From: Beggiatoa alba B18LD
GTDB lineage: Bacteria > Pseudomonadota > Gammaproteobacteria > Beggiatoales > Beggiatoaceae
Direction of reading: 5' to 3'
Length of the DNA stretch: 64,000 bases
Assembly (NCBI RefSeq): GCF_000245015.1
Contig: NZ_JH600070.1
Location: forward strand, 3,207,252-3,271,251
The position numbers and the translations under genes were made by a program. Shown here piece by piece: positions 37,070 through 47,127 of the stretch. Under the pieces are notes generated by a model that was not told the DNA's origin, made no database searches, and saw nothing but the letters and a program-made list of their open reading frames with translations. Numbering within the stretch: position 1 is the first letter of the stretch; each line of letters starts with the position of its first letter.

Positions 37070-39199
37070 TTAACTTGTTAATTTTCTATATACTTCAGCT
37101 ACTTTTATCGGTAATTGTTCTACTTTATCAATCACCGCATAATTTACCGCGCCATACATATAAGGCAAATAGGTTTTTGCTTGACTATCAATCGTGATGC
37201 AAAACGGATGAATGCCGACTTTTTTCGCCTCTAATAAGGCGCGTCGAGTATCTTCTAAGCCATAAACGCCCCGATAATTCTCGCCTTCATCATCGGGTCT
37301 GCCATCTGAAAGGGTAATTAATAAGCGAATCTGTGCATCTGTTGTTAATAAACGTTGCGTTAAATGCCGAATCGCAACGCCCATGCGGGTGTATTCTTGC
37401 GCATTAATCCCGCTAATCCGTTGCTGTACTGTCATATTATACGGTTCATCAAAGCATTTAATCGGGAAAATTTCGCACCGTTTGCGCGTCGCGCCTGAAA
37501 AGCCATAAATCGCGTAACGGTCGCCCAATAATTCCAACACATCACATAATAAAACTAAACTTTCGCGTTCGGCTAAATTAATCCAACCTTTGGTTGAACC
37601 ACTCATGTCTATCATGAGCATAACGGCAATATCGCGGTCTAAACGGCGTAAATGCGTAAAAACCCGCTGACTCATTTCGTGCCCTGCTTGCGCATCGGTA
37701 TAAGCGGTGATTAACGCTTCTAAATCAATATCCTCGCCGTAAGGTTGGCGACGTTGCCATTGATTGCCACCGCGTAAGGCTTCAAAAGTACGGCGTAAAT
37801 TTAACAGTAATCCGCGATATTTATAACGGGTTTCTTGCACAAAATTATCTTGCTTTAGAGGGACATCAACTTCACGTAACTGACACCAATCTTTATGATA
37901 ACGTTGACGTTGATAATTCCATTCGGGATAAGAAAAAATGGGGCTGTTGGTATCTGCTAAATCGCGGTGTTTTTTCTCGGGGTTAAAAAAATCAGGCTCG
38001 CCCTGTCCTGCGCCTGCGGGAATTAGCCAATAATCGGGCGGAATTTCACCATAATCTTGCTTAATTGAGGCAATGACATCTTTTAATTCAGGCTGTTCAG
38101 GCGCGCCTTCTCCCTGCAAAGATAATAAATTTTGTAATGTTTTTTCATTAAGTTGCGGTTGTTGTTCTGCAATGGGTTGGGCATTTAGTTGCGTGCTTTC
38201 GTCCGTTTCTTGAGTTTGTTCTGGTTGTTTTTGCAATAATTCGGCTAATGCTTTTTGTAACGTTTTTTTATCATGCACTTTGCGCAAATTCATGACTTGC
38301 TCGACCTGTTCTGGCAATAAAATACCTTGATAAGCAACAGGTTCAGGCACAGCCCATGAATGAATTTGATTTAGTATCGTGTAACTATCTTGTACGCTGG
38401 CTTGAGGGTCGGCTAACTGTTGTGCAATCGCTTCCCAGCCTGTTGGGATAGCGGGTTCACCTAAACGCGCAAGTAAGGCTTGCATATCTCGATATAAGCC
38501 TGATAATTCTCTCTGAATACAGGCATCTAAGCGTAAGCGTTCTAATACATGGAATAATCGAATGGCTTTTTCGCGGTTGGGGAATTGAGTGCTTGCAGTG
38601 GCTAAACTCAATCGCCACGTACCGAACCATGTTTGCGCCCATAAATGGGTTGCGGTGGCTTTATATAATAAAAAATTCAGTTCTTTATCATCAAAATGGC
38701 TTAATGCGGTTGGCAAAAAAAGGGTTTCTGTATCGGTAAAAGCAACATCGCCCGCCTCAATTTTTAAAGCACGTCCATCTAAACCGATGATGAAATGTTG
38801 CAAGATATTTTGCACTTGTATCAGGGGTAAACCCATATTATTTAAGCGATATTGTTGTGCAAACTGTCCGACCATGCTTAATTGTTCTAACGCTTTATTT
38901 AAGCCTTCTTTATCATAAGTTTCGATAACAGCAGTAATCCATTCTTCAACGCCGTTTTCATCCATTAAACTCAAGGCATAAGAAACTTGATGAATAAACT
39001 CATAACCTAACTCCATATTTTGTCGGCTGACAACGCGCACCCATTCTAATACCCAATCTTGTTGCGGGCGTGGTAAAGTCGCTAAGGCTTTGACCGCTTC
39101 ATCTAATTGACGATGCGCCATTAAAATCAGCCCAACGTACTCGTTTAGGGTTTCTTGTAATTGTTTAGCGGTTAAGGGGTGGTGTAAACCGTGTGTCAT
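37070..39199 (-). CDS. NorD/CbbO-type VWA-domain protein
   Basis: The 709-residue protein has a helical N-terminal half, an acidic Gln-rich middle (about 315-365) and a C-terminal von Willebrand A domain with the MIDAS motif DMSGSTKGW and later TLSDGRPDD. This layout is that of NorD and CbbO, which pair with an MoxR AAA+ protein (NorQ or CbbQ) to remodel enzymes such as nitric oxide reductase or Rubisco. No MoxR partner, norB or rbcL gene is in the window. ATG at 39199 is preferred to the longer frame from 39235. Confidence 0.82.
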   Translation of the reverse strand: MTHGLHHPLTAKQLQETLNEYVGLILMAHRQLDEAVKALATLPRPQQDWVLEWVRVVSRQNMELGYEFIHQVSYALSLMDENGVEEWITAVIETYDKEGLNKALEQLSMVGQFAQQYRLNNMGLPLIQVQNILQHFIIGLDGRALKIEAGDVAFTDTETLFLPTALSHFDDKELNFLLYKATATHLWAQTWFGTWRLSLATASTQFPNREKAIRLFHVLERLRLDACIQRELSGLYRDMQALLARLGEPAIPTGWEAIAQQLADPQASVQDSYTILNQIHSWAVPEPVAYQGILLPEQVEQVMNLRKVHDKKTLQKALAELLQKQPEQTQETDESTQLNAQPIAEQQPQLNEKTLQNLLSLQGEGAPEQPELKDVIASIKQDYGEIPPDYWLIPAGAGQGEPDFFNPEKKHRDLADTNSPIFSYPEWNYQRQRYHKDWCQLREVDVPLKQDNFVQETRYKYRGLLLNLRRTFEALRGGNQWQRRQPYGEDIDLEALITAYTDAQAGHEMSQRVFTHLRRLDRDIAVMLMIDMSGSTKGWINLAERESLVLLCDVLELLGDRYAIYGFSGATRKRCEIFPIKCFDEPYNMTVQQRISGINAQEYTRMGVAIRHLTQRLLTTDAQIRLLITLSDGRPDDEGENYRGVYGLEDTRRALLEAKKVGIHPFCITIDSQAKTYLPYMYGAVNYAVIDKVEQLPIKVAEVYRKLTS

Positions 39200-39210
39200 T
39201 AGCGTATTGT

Positions 39211-39311
39211 CCACGAAAGGCACGAAAAAAAGCAAAAAATGAAAGAACGAAAAGGATATCTGGAAATAAATAATATGAATTGTTTTTTCGTGTTTTTCGT
39301 GCTTTTCGTGG
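39211..39311. repeat. Imperfect inverted repeat of CACGAAAA words
   Basis: CCACGAAAGGCACGAAAAA at the left (39211-39229) faces its near complement TTTTTCGTGCTTTTCGTGG at the right (39293-39311). The core is AT-rich. It fills the gap between ureA and the NorD-like gene. TTTCGTG words of this type occur as dispersed repeats in several unrelated bacteria. Confidence 0.7.
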
Positions 39312-39614
39312 TTATATAATGGGGTTATGTACCGTTACTAATTTTGTTCCATCGGGAAAAGTCGCTTCTACTTGGACATCGGGAATCATTTCTGCTACGC
39401 CTTCCATCACGTCAGCACGGGTTAATAGTTGCGCGCCTTCACTCATCAATTGCGCAACGGTTTTGCCTTCTCTCGCTCCTTCCATAATTGCACAGGCGAT
39501 ATAAGCAACCGCTTCAGGGTAGTTGAGTTTTAAGCCTTTGGCTTTGCGTCGCTCGGCTAACAGTCCCGCAGTAAAAAGCAGGAGTTTGTCTTTTTCACGA
39601 GGTGATAATTCCAT
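39312..39614 (-). CDS. ureA: Urease gamma subunit, isolated
   Basis: The 100-residue product is full length: [50 protein letters not shown], and the terminal TVHNPI. UreA is the smallest structural subunit of nickel urease, which releases ammonia from urea. Normally ureB and ureC follow directly, but here the next gene encodes a VWA protein and none of the other urease genes is in the window. The subunit therefore depends on distant genes or is a remnant kept intact. Confidence 0.92.
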   Translation of the reverse strand: MELSPREKDKLLLFTAGLLAERRKAKGLKLNYPEAVAYIACAIMEGAREGKTVAQLMSEGAQLLTRADVMEGVAEMIPDVQVEATFPDGTKLVTVHNPII

Positions 39615-39629
39615 TGTTCTCTCCTTCGG

Positions 39630-40523
39630 TTAGAGTTCACGTACCCATTTTAAGCGTAGTAGTTGTTGATGCCATTTATGCTCACGAATTTGTTGATAGG
39701 CAATGTTTATCTTTTGACAAAGCGCCGTATAGAACAGGGTTTTTTTGAGTAAAAAATGGAAAGGTAGAAGTTGATGCAAAATAATATTGTTGGTATAGCC
39801 TTCTTCTCCAAACAGCGTGGGGGGAGCTTTGATACTAGGGTCAGGGTCGTAGGCAGTTTTAAAAATTAAGTCCATAAAAATAAAATTGCCTGAAAAATTG
39901 GTGTCCCACGCTTCGCGGTCTTGCGCATGATGCCAGCGGTGGAAGTGAGGGCTGGAAATCAGAAATTTATGCAGAATGCGGGGGGCATTTAAATTGCTAT
40001 GAATAAATCTGTCCATAAATCCGCGTGCAAATTCGTAAATTAGTACGATTTCAGGGCGAGGCGTGAGATAGGCAATAATAACAAGGATAGGCGCAGTAAA
40101 TAGGGCGCGATCAAAGATATGAAAGCGACTGGTTGAAAGCGAATCGAGCATTGTCGAGCTGTGGTGAACACGGTGGAATTCCCATAGAAAAGGAATTTTA
40201 TGGGAGAAATAATGCGCCGTATAAAAAACAATTTCACCTAAGATAATCAAGATTATCATGGTATAAATAAAGGATTTATCGCTTAAGTAGCCTTGTAAAT
40301 AGCCATTGTGTTCCGCAGGGAAAACGTACCAAGCAAAGCCGACAATAATAAAAAATTCTATGCCAAAAGGATGATAGGGGTAGAGTAAATCGCTGACGAA
40401 TCCTTGACGCAGCAAGGGTTGTTTTTGAATGTACCAGAAGCGTTCTAAAATGGGCAGGGAAAGTACCCAGCCGTAGGCGATGAAAAAATAGAGGGTCGTT
40501 TGAAGAAGTTCGGGCAGTTGCAT
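39630..40523 (-). CDS. Sterol desaturase/fatty acid hydroxylase family protein
   Basis: The 297-residue membrane protein has the di-iron histidine boxes HYFSH, HRVHHSS and HFHRWHH, with four or so transmembrane segments. Family members hydroxylate or desaturate lipids. The bacterial substrate is unknown here; hydroxylated ornithine or other membrane lipids are possible. It lies 15 bp before ureA on the same strand. Confidence 0.9.
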   Translation of the reverse strand: MQLPELLQTTLYFFIAYGWVLSLPILERFWYIQKQPLLRQGFVSDLLYPYHPFGIEFFIIVGFAWYVFPAEHNGYLQGYLSDKSFIYTMIILIILGEIVFYTAHYFSHKIPFLWEFHRVHHSSTMLDSLSTSRFHIFDRALFTAPILVIIAYLTPRPEIVLIYEFARGFMDRFIHSNLNAPRILHKFLISSPHFHRWHHAQDREAWDTNFSGNFIFMDLIFKTAYDPDPSIKAPPTLFGEEGYTNNIILHQLLPFHFLLKKTLFYTALCQKINIAYQQIREHKWHQQLLRLKWVREL

Positions 40524-40721
40524 ACGTCTCAGGTTCTAGGGTGAAAAGAAACAGTTGATCGTTGTAATATAGCGTATCTTAGGTAGGGCTTTAAACAAAT
40601 GTGTTTTATATGAATTACGTTTAATCCATAGTTACGTATTTGTATAACGCTACTGAGTTAAGCCAACAAAATGTTAAAATTGAAAATTAATCCGATATAA
40701 GCCAATGAGGAATCGTTAATT

Positions 40722-41336
40722 GTGTTTCAAATTATAGTTGCTGGTGGCTGGGTGATGCTGCCAATTTTATTGTGTTCTATCGCGGCATTAGCCATTATTG
40801 GGGAGCGTTTTTGGAGTTTACAGCGTCAGTATGTCATTCCTAAAGGCTTAACTAATCAGGTTTGGAAGCGGATGCAGGAAGGAAATTTTGATAAGAAGCA
40901 TTTAGAAGTGTTACGCAATAATTCTCCTTTAGGCAAGATGTTAGCCGCAGCCATTGCACACATGCACCATGACCGCGAGATGATGAAATCAGGCATTGCC
41001 GAAGTCACTAATGAAGTAGAACACGATTTAGAAAAGTATTTGAACACGTTAGGAACAATTGCAGAAATTTCCCCGTTATTGGGCTTATTAGGAACAGTCA
41101 CAGGGATTATTAGCATGTTTGCGGCTGTCGGTGAGCATGGTTTAGGCAATCCTGCTGTTTTATCTAGCGGTTTATCAGAAGCGTTAATTACAACCGCAGC
41201 AGGTTTATTTGTCGCCATCCCAACCTTTGTTTTTTATCGTTATTTTCGCGGTAAAGTTGACCAATTTATTGTCGATATGGAACAAGAAACCCTGAAAATG
41301 ATTGATATTATTCACGGTGAGCGCGAGGCTGAATAA
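40722..41336 (+). CDS. exbB: MotA/TolQ/ExbB proton channel protein
   Basis: The 204-residue protein has a first transmembrane helix near 8-25, and the conserved late pair of helices around SPLLGLLGTVTGIISMF and TAAGLFVAIPTFVFYRYF. With ExbD it uses the proton gradient to drive a TonB-like protein. It starts at GTG with GAGG upstream. exbB-exbD-lpxK-ycaR is a conserved gammaproteobacterial order, and no tonB is adjacent. Confidence 0.92.
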   Translation: MFQIIVAGGWVMLPILLCSIAALAIIGERFWSLQRQYVIPKGLTNQVWKRMQEGNFDKKHLEVLRNNSPLGKMLAAAIAHMHHDREMMKSGIAEVTNEVEHDLEKYLNTLGTIAEISPLLGLLGTVTGIISMFAAVGEHGLGNPAVLSSGLSEALITTAAGLFVAIPTFVFYRYFRGKVDQFIVDMEQETLKMIDIIHGEREAE

Positions 41337-41764
41337 TGTTTAAACGTCGTCGTAAAGACAGCCGAGATAGTTTGCGGATTAATTTAACACCGTTGATTGA
41401 TACCGTGTTCTTGTTATTAGTATTTTTTATGATGACGACGACATTTAATCGGCAGTCAGAGTTAAATATCCATTTGCCACAAGCCGCTGGTGAAGCACCT
41501 AAAGAACAAGTAACACCCACGCGAATTTATATCACCGCACAAGGTGAATATGCGATTAATGACACCAGTAAAACGCTGATTAACAACCAATTAGATACGT
41601 TAATGAGTGCATTGAAACAGGTGGTGGGTAGTACGCCTGAACCGCGTATTTTAATCAGTGCTGACGCAAAAACACCGCATGAAGCAGTGATGCGTGCGAT
41701 GGAAGCCGCACGTAATTTAAATTACGTGCATTTAAGTTTTGAAGTTGAGCAAACCCCTGAATAA
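41336..41764 (+). CDS. exbD: Biopolymer transport protein ExbD
   Basis: The 142-residue protein has one N-terminal membrane helix containing the proton-binding Asp (NLTPLIDTVFLLLVFFMM) and a periplasmic domain. Its ATG overlaps the exbB stop as TAATG, so the pair is coupled. Confidence 0.93.
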   Translation: MFKRRRKDSRDSLRINLTPLIDTVFLLLVFFMMTTTFNRQSELNIHLPQAAGEAPKEQVTPTRIYITAQGEYAINDTSKTLINNQLDTLMSALKQVVGSTPEPRILISADAKTPHEAVMRAMEAARNLNYVHLSFEVEQTPE

Positions 41765-41787
41765 CTACTTGTGAGTTATCGCAATCT

Positions 41788-42786
41788 ATGAAATGGAATG
41801 ATGTTTGGTATGGAGGTCATCCCGTTAGCTTATTACTTGTGCCCCTTGCATGGCTATATTGTGGACTGGTGCGATTACGTCGTCAGCTCTATGCATGGGG
41901 ACTACTAGCCCGCTATCGTCCGCCTGTCCCTGTTATCATCGTGGGAAATTTGACCGTAGGCGGAACAGGAAAAACCCCGCTAGTTATCTGGTTAGCCCAG
42001 TTTTTAACCCAACAGGGGTATCAAGTTGGGATTGTGAGTCGCGGTTATGGCGGTACTAGCAAGATTTATCCGCTCTCAGTGACCCCAACAAGCGACCCGC
42101 ACATTGTTGGCGATGAACCTGTTTTATTAGCACAGCACAGTCATTGCCCCGTTGTTATCGCGCCGAAACGGACAGACGCTGTTAAAAAGTTGCTGACAGC
42201 GTTTAATTGCAATCTCATCCTAAGTGATGACGGCTTGCAACACTATGCCTTACAACGCGATATTGAAATTCTACTATTGGATGATGTGCGCCGTTATAGC
42301 AACCGTCGCTGTTTACCCGCAGGTGCGTTGCGTGAACCGATGAGCCGTTTACAAACAGTTGACTTTATTGTGACAAAAGGGGCGGTTGGTTTAAAAAATG
42401 AATTTTCTATGCACTATGAAGGGCAAACCCTGCACGCCTTGCAAAATGCACAGACGACACAAGCTATTAGCCTATGGCGCAATCGGGAAGTTCACGCAAT
42501 TGCTGGCATTGGACACCCTGAAAAGTTTTTCAATCGGCTACGCGATTTAGGCTTAAAAGTGATTGGTCATGAATTTCCCGACCATTATTACTATACCGCG
42601 CAAGATATTACCTTTGCCGATAACTTACCCGTGATTATGACGGAAAAAGACGCGGTAAAATGTCGATCCATCGCGGGTGTACAACATTGGTACTTACCAA
42701 TAGAAGCCCGCTTATCTGTCACCTTTGGTGAGAAGTTACTACAACGCTTAAAAAGGATAGAAATCAATGGACAAAAGACTGCTTGA
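41788..42786 (+). CDS. lpxK: Tetraacyldisaccharide 4'-kinase
   Basis: The 332-residue inner-membrane P-loop kinase phosphorylates the lipid A precursor. It has the family Walker [18 protein letters not shown], then [14 protein letters not shown] and the late [11 protein letters not shown]. It begins 23 bp after exbD and overlaps ycaR by 20 bp. Its presence shows a lipopolysaccharide-bearing outer membrane. Confidence 0.95.
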   Translation: MKWNDVWYGGHPVSLLLVPLAWLYCGLVRLRRQLYAWGLLARYRPPVPVIIVGNLTVGGTGKTPLVIWLAQFLTQQGYQVGIVSRGYGGTSKIYPLSVTPTSDPHIVGDEPVLLAQHSHCPVVIAPKRTDAVKKLLTAFNCNLILSDDGLQHYALQRDIEILLLDDVRRYSNRRCLPAGALREPMSRLQTVDFIVTKGAVGLKNEFSMHYEGQTLHALQNAQTTQAISLWRNREVHAIAGIGHPEKFFNRLRDLGLKVIGHEFPDHYYYTAQDITFADNLPVIMTEKDAVKCRSIAGVQHWYLPIEARLSVTFGEKLLQRLKRIEINGQKTA

Positions 42787-42955
42787 TATATTGGTTTGTC
42801 CAGTAACCAAAGCCCCACTGATTTATGATAAAGACGCGCATGAATTACGCTGTAAAGCCTCGCGACTGGCGTATCCCATTCGTGATGGAATCCCTGTGAT
42901 GTTACCCGATGAAGCGCGAACAATGACACAGGAAGAAGTTGACCAACTGCAATAA
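42767..42955 (+). CDS. ycaR: Trm112-family protein YcaR
   Basis: This 62-residue protein has CPVTKAPL and the late [13 protein letters not shown] block of the UPF0434/Trm112 family. In gammaproteobacteria it usually follows lpxK, as here, and is often followed by kdsB, which is absent here. Only two cysteines of the typical zinc site are visible (CPV and RCKA). Its role is not established. Confidence 0.9.
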   Translation: MDKRLLDILVCPVTKAPLIYDKDAHELRCKASRLAYPIRDGIPVMLPDEARTMTQEEVDQLQ

Positions 42956-42960
42956 AAAAT

Positions 42961-43007
42961 AAGACCTGTTAGATTTTCAAAAATAGCCTAAAAATCCGAC
43001 AGGTCTT
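42961..43007 (-). terminator. Terminator of sqr
   Basis: AAGACCTGT/ACAGGTCTT with inner GATTTT/AAAAATC pairing forms a long hairpin. On the minus strand it is followed by ATTTTTTA. It resembles the hairpin of the dispersed element but has no terminal repeats. Confidence 0.8.
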
Positions 43008-43017
43008 AGCGAACCCA

Positions 43018-44289
43018 TTATTCTAAACGTTCAATCCCTAACGCCTTTAAAATATATTTTTCAAACGTAGGCTCAGAAACGCCTTTTTTCATCTTGTGCA
43101 AGAAATACTTTTCAAAACCGATTTTTGCCAAATGCACCCACTTACCTTTTTTCGACCACGTCACATTACGGGGCGGAATTTGCGGAATTGCCACAAAAGC
43201 CACGCCTGTATCGCCTAAATCTGCCAAACAAATCGCGTTCCATGTCGCCACTTTATCAGGCTGTTTACCTGTCAACTCATTGACGATATTACCAACTGTC
43301 GCGCTGACCATCGATTCAATCATATACCCTGTTTTTGGCGCGCCCACCGCAATTGGGGTTGCTTCAACAGGCGGAATCGCAATACATACCCCCACAGAAT
43401 AAATATTCTTATAGGCTTTACTGCGTTGATAATCATCCACAATGACAAAACCACGTGGATTACATAAGTTCTCAACAGCGGCAACAGGGTCAACCCCTTT
43501 AAACGCGGGCAACATCATTGAATAATTAAACGGCACTTCATGCTGTTTAACCACTTCACCTTTTTCATTATGCTCATCAACAAACATCTTATCCTGCTCA
43601 ACTTTGTTGACTTTTGCATTCGTAATCCACTTAATATGCCGTTCCCGCAATTCAGACTCAAGCATTCCTTTAGAATCACCGACACCGCCTAAGCCCATAT
43701 GACCGATATAAGGTTCAGCCGTGATATACGTCATCGGAATATCTTTCCGACGCTTCGCCTTGCTTAATGCAGAATGCAGTATCATGGCGAACTCATACGC
43801 AGGCCCATAACAACTCGCGCCTTGCACCGCACCCACCACCACAGGGCCGGGATTTTCTAACAACTTCAAATAACCTTCATAGGCTTTCTCAGCATGGTCT
43901 AAGCTACAAATAGAATGCGTAAAACCATTCACAGGCCCTAAACCTGCTACCTCATCAAAAGATAACTTAGGCCCTGTTGCGATGACTAAATAATCATAAT
44001 TTAAAGTTTGCTGATTAGATAAAGTGATTTGACTTTGTTGCGCATCGATTTTGGTCACGGTTTGCGCAATAAAATTAATATTTTTCCGTTTTAAAACAGG
44101 CTCTAATGCAAAGCTGACCTCTTCCCGTTTCCGCCAACCCACTGCAATCCATGGATTCGATGGAATAAAATGAAAATGATCAGCTGAGTTAATAACCGTT
44201 ACCTCGTGACCATTTCCCAAAGCAGTTTTTAACTCCAATGCGGCGGGTAATCCACCAATACCAGCTCCCAGAATGACAATATGTGCCAT
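43018..44289 (-). CDS. sqr: Sulfide:quinone oxidoreductase
   Basis: This 423-residue monotopic flavoprotein oxidises sulfide at the membrane surface and passes electrons to quinone. The FAD motif GAGIGGLPAA is at residue 8. The three catalytic cysteines align with those of the Acidithiobacillus ferrooxidans enzyme: Cys128 (SICSLDHAE), Cys160 (GASCYGPAYE) and Cys354 (NAICLADLGD). The C-terminal amphipathic helices (WVHLAKIGFEKYFLHKMKKG) anchor it. Overall similarity to that enzyme is high by memory. It supports a sulfur-oxidising lifestyle. It is monocistronic, with a 235-bp divergent region shared with the McrB-like gene. Confidence 0.93.
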   Translation of the reverse strand: MAHIVILGAGIGGLPAALELKTALGNGHEVTVINSADHFHFIPSNPWIAVGWRKREEVSFALEPVLKRKNINFIAQTVTKIDAQQSQITLSNQQTLNYDYLVIATGPKLSFDEVAGLGPVNGFTHSICSLDHAEKAYEGYLKLLENPGPVVVGAVQGASCYGPAYEFAMILHSALSKAKRRKDIPMTYITAEPYIGHMGLGGVGDSKGMLESELRERHIKWITNAKVNKVEQDKMFVDEHNEKGEVVKQHEVPFNYSMMLPAFKGVDPVAAVENLCNPRGFVIVDDYQRSKAYKNIYSVGVCIAIPPVEATPIAVGAPKTGYMIESMVSATVGNIVNELTGKQPDKVATWNAICLADLGDTGVAFVAIPQIPPRNVTWSKKGKWVHLAKIGFEKYFLHKMKKGVSEPTFEKYILKALGIERLE

Positions 44290-44524
44290 ACGTTATCCCC
44301 TTGATGATGTGGTCATTAAAAACAGTCTGTTATAAAAATAAATAAGGCTTTGCTCAAGCAAAGACAAATGCTGTTCAATATTAGTCGATAATATCTGACT
44401 TGTGGATAATATAATTTATCAGGGTCATATAAAAAAGTTATGTCAATAGATAATTATTGTTATAGGTTATTATTGACATATAATCAAATAAAAATCATTA
44501 AGATAAAACTGTGATTCATTCATA

Positions 44525-46555
44525 ATGACAAAAAAATACAAATATCCCGACTATATCATTCTCGTTTTAACCGCGTTCCAAACCTCTGGCGGAAGTCTCC
44601 AGTCTAAAGAAATAAAAACTAACCTATTATCTTTAATCAATATGCCAGCCGAAAGTTTAAGCAAAAAAGACCATGATAGACTCGATTTACACCTAAATTG
44701 GATACGCCATTATTTAAAAAAAGAAAAGTTTTTAGAAACAAAAATGCGCGGTGTGTGGCAATTGACCGAAAAAGGGCAAAAACTCACCCTAAGCAATGAA
44801 GAAGCCTTGCAATTATGGCGAAAATGGCGCAGAGAAGATGCAAAAAAACGTAAAGAAAATAAAAAATTATCAACAGATAATACTAAATTACCCAGTTTAG
44901 AAACTATCTTTCAACAGTTTAAAGCTGACCCATTAGAACGCTTTCGCGTGAAAGTCCGTCAACATCAAGCCCAACGATTACGTGATTTATTAGCCAATCC
45001 TGCAAGCATTTCTGTACAAATGTTTGAACAAGAAGTCTGGCAATTTGAAAGTACAGCTACCTTATTCGGAGAAGACGTAAAAGGACGAATTTTTTTTAAT
45101 GAAACGCCATTAACAATTAATGAAATTCAATCCTTTGAACAAGGATTAGAAACAGGCGAATTGGTCTTGCATGGGCAACACATTTGGGGAGCAAGTTCTA
45201 GCAACCCTGTTTTTGCCCCACAATTAAAAGATGAAGCACAAAAACAACAGAATATTCAACACGCATTAACCCTTTTAAACAACACAACACTATCACCATT
45301 AGAAAAAGCCCACGCCATTAAAAAACTGGTTGGCTTTGGCGATATGATTGCAACGGGCTTAGTAATGCTCTTCCATCCGCAACACTTTGCAATCTATCGC
45401 TCCTCTGCAAAACGGGTTTTAGAAGAATTAGGTTGCCCCGTTGCGAATTTAACCGCTTTTCAAGAAGAAATTTTAAAATTAAAGAATCGCTTAAATGCAA
45501 CAGATTTTATTGAGCTAGACTGGTTTTTATACCTTCATGTCCAATATCTTAACTTAGCTGACGAGGCAATGATGATGGACGATGCAACATCAAACACATG
45601 GCAAGTTCTCCTACAACCAAGCCTTAGTTATACACCGCCTAGTTTTACCGAGATTCAAGCCTTTATTCAACAAAAACAGCTTGTCATTCAATCGCGCACA
45701 CTCCGCCGATATCATCTCGCACTACAAACACGCGGTTTTGTCATTCTCTCAGGGTTAAGCGGAACGGGTAAAACATGGCTGGCAGAAACTTATGGCGAAG
45801 CGGTACAAGCAAAAACTTTATTAGTACCTGTTGCGCCGAATTGGACAAGTAACGAGGATTTATTAGGCTATATCAATCCATTAGTGAATAAATATCAAGA
45901 TACACCCTTTAGTCAATTTTTACGGGAAGCAGGAGAAATTTACACACAATACGGCGAGTTTGCCCAACCGTATCATTTAATTTTGGATGAAATGAATTTA
46001 GCCCGTATCGAATATTATTTTGCGCGGTTTTTATCTGCCTTAGAAATTCGAGCACGACAAGGCGAGGCAATGATAGAGTTAGCCCCCAGCGAAAAAGTCT
46101 TGTTACCCCCAAATTTATACTTTATCGGTACAGTGAATATTGACGAAACGACGCACGGTTTTGCCGATAAGGTTTACGACCGCGCCCAATTGATTGAGTT
46201 GACAATAGAAAGAGAAACATTAGCACGACAGTTAGAAAATACCGCTTATCAAACGCCTTTATTAGCTGTTTGGGACTGTTTACACCCGATTGCCCCGTTT
46301 GCCTTTCGCGTGATTGCAGAAATTAACGCCTATGTCACTGCTGCGGAACAATTAGCCGTCACGTGGGAAGACGCATTAGACGAACAGATTATGCAGAAAA
46401 TTTTGCCGAAAGTACGTGGGGGAGATAATCGTATTGGAACAATCTTAACGCAGTTCATTGAGCTAGCAGAAACTTATCAGTTCACACTCAGTGCTCATAA
46501 AGCCCGCGCAATGTTAGAAAATTTTGAACGATATGGGATTGGCTCTTATTTTTAA
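44525..46555 (+). CDS. McrB-like AAA+ protein without McrC
   Basis: The 676-residue protein has a winged-helix N-terminus (about 1-90, resembling Mrr_N), a charged linker, an unassigned middle domain (about 120-370), and an McrB-type AAA+ module. The module has Walker A GLSGTGKT near 410, Walker B LILDEMNLARIEYYF and the sensor TVNIDETTHGFADKVYDRAQ. McrB is the GTP-dependent motor of methylated-DNA restriction and needs McrC. No mcrC is adjacent; instead a repeat cluster follows. It may be a lone defence motor or work with a distant nuclease. Confidence 0.85.
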   Translation: MTKKYKYPDYIILVLTAFQTSGGSLQSKEIKTNLLSLINMPAESLSKKDHDRLDLHLNWIRHYLKKEKFLETKMRGVWQLTEKGQKLTLSNEEALQLWRKWRREDAKKRKENKKLSTDNTKLPSLETIFQQFKADPLERFRVKVRQHQAQRLRDLLANPASISVQMFEQEVWQFESTATLFGEDVKGRIFFNETPLTINEIQSFEQGLETGELVLHGQHIWGASSSNPVFAPQLKDEAQKQQNIQHALTLLNNTTLSPLEKAHAIKKLVGFGDMIATGLVMLFHPQHFAIYRSSAKRVLEELGCPVANLTAFQEEILKLKNRLNATDFIELDWFLYLHVQYLNLADEAMMMDDATSNTWQVLLQPSLSYTPPSFTEIQAFIQQKQLVIQSRTLRRYHLALQTRGFVILSGLSGTGKTWLAETYGEAVQAKTLLVPVAPNWTSNEDLLGYINPLVNKYQDTPFSQFLREAGEIYTQYGEFAQPYHLILDEMNLARIEYYFARFLSALEIRARQGEAMIELAPSEKVLLPPNLYFIGTVNIDETTHGFADKVYDRAQLIELTIERETLARQLENTAYQTPLLAVWDCLHPIAPFAFRVIAEINAYVTAAEQLAVTWEDALDEQIMQKILPKVRGGDNRIGTILTQFIELAETYQFTLSAHKARAMLENFERYGIGSYF

Positions 46556-46566
46556 TCCTAAAACTA

Positions 46567-47087
46567 AAACATTGTCTGAATCAGGATTTTCAGGATTAGC
46601 AGGATTTAAAACCCGCAAACCAAAAAGTCAGGGGAATGACGCTTTTCAATCCTGCTAATTACGCTACAAACTAATACAACGCGAGTACGGCGAGATAATA
46701 GATATAAAACAGAGGATTAATGATAAAAGCGGAATGGAAGAAATAAAAAGTTGTACCTAAAGGAAAAGTAGGAATAACTTGAGTTCGGCGAGTTTTATAA
46801 AATAAAACAGAGACCTGCTAGGTTTTGAAAATCTAGCAGGTCTTTTTTTGTCTGAATCAGAATTCACAGAATTTTCAGAATTAGCAGAATTAAAAACAAT
46901 TAAAAACATAATTTTTTATTCTTTTAATTTTCTTGTCTTTTTAATTCTGAAAATTCTGATTCAAACAAGCTATTGTCTTTTTAAAAGAAACTCGCCGTAC
47001 TCGCATTTTGCTAATTCTGAAAATTCTGTGAATTCTGATTCAGACAATCTTTTATCTTTTTAAAGGAAACCCGCCGAACTCAAGTTA
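46567..47087 (+). repeat. Terminator-carrying inverted-repeat cluster, copy 4 (interleaved)
   Basis: A decayed CAGGATT/CAGAATT array (46567-46670) comes first. The main element runs from AACTTGAGTTCGGCGAG (46777) to CCGCCGAACTCAAGTT (47086), near-perfect inverted ends. It carries the hairpin (46811-46848), the array (46854-46900), and two inverted arms. A second pair of ends, GCGAGTACGGCGAG (46681-46694) and its exact complement (46991-47004), interleaves with the first. This suggests insertion near, or recombination between, two copies. The hairpin faces the same way as the mcrB-like gene. Confidence 0.85.
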
Positions 47088-47127
47088 ATACAGCTTTCGC
47101 TTCACGCCTCTTTAAGAGGCAAAAACA

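Noticed and set aside
37070-39199. Firm naming as cbbO or norD
   Set aside because: The VWA layout fits both. No Rubisco, nitric oxide reductase or MoxR gene is in the window to decide.
39211-39311. Intrinsic terminator between ureA and the VWA gene
   Set aside because: The inverted repeat has a very long AT-rich loop and lacks a clean T-run after the stem, so it is listed as a repeat only.
43018-44289. Naming as a generic NADH dehydrogenase
   Set aside because: The three cysteines at 128, 160 and 354 align with the catalytic set of sulfide:quinone oxidoreductase.
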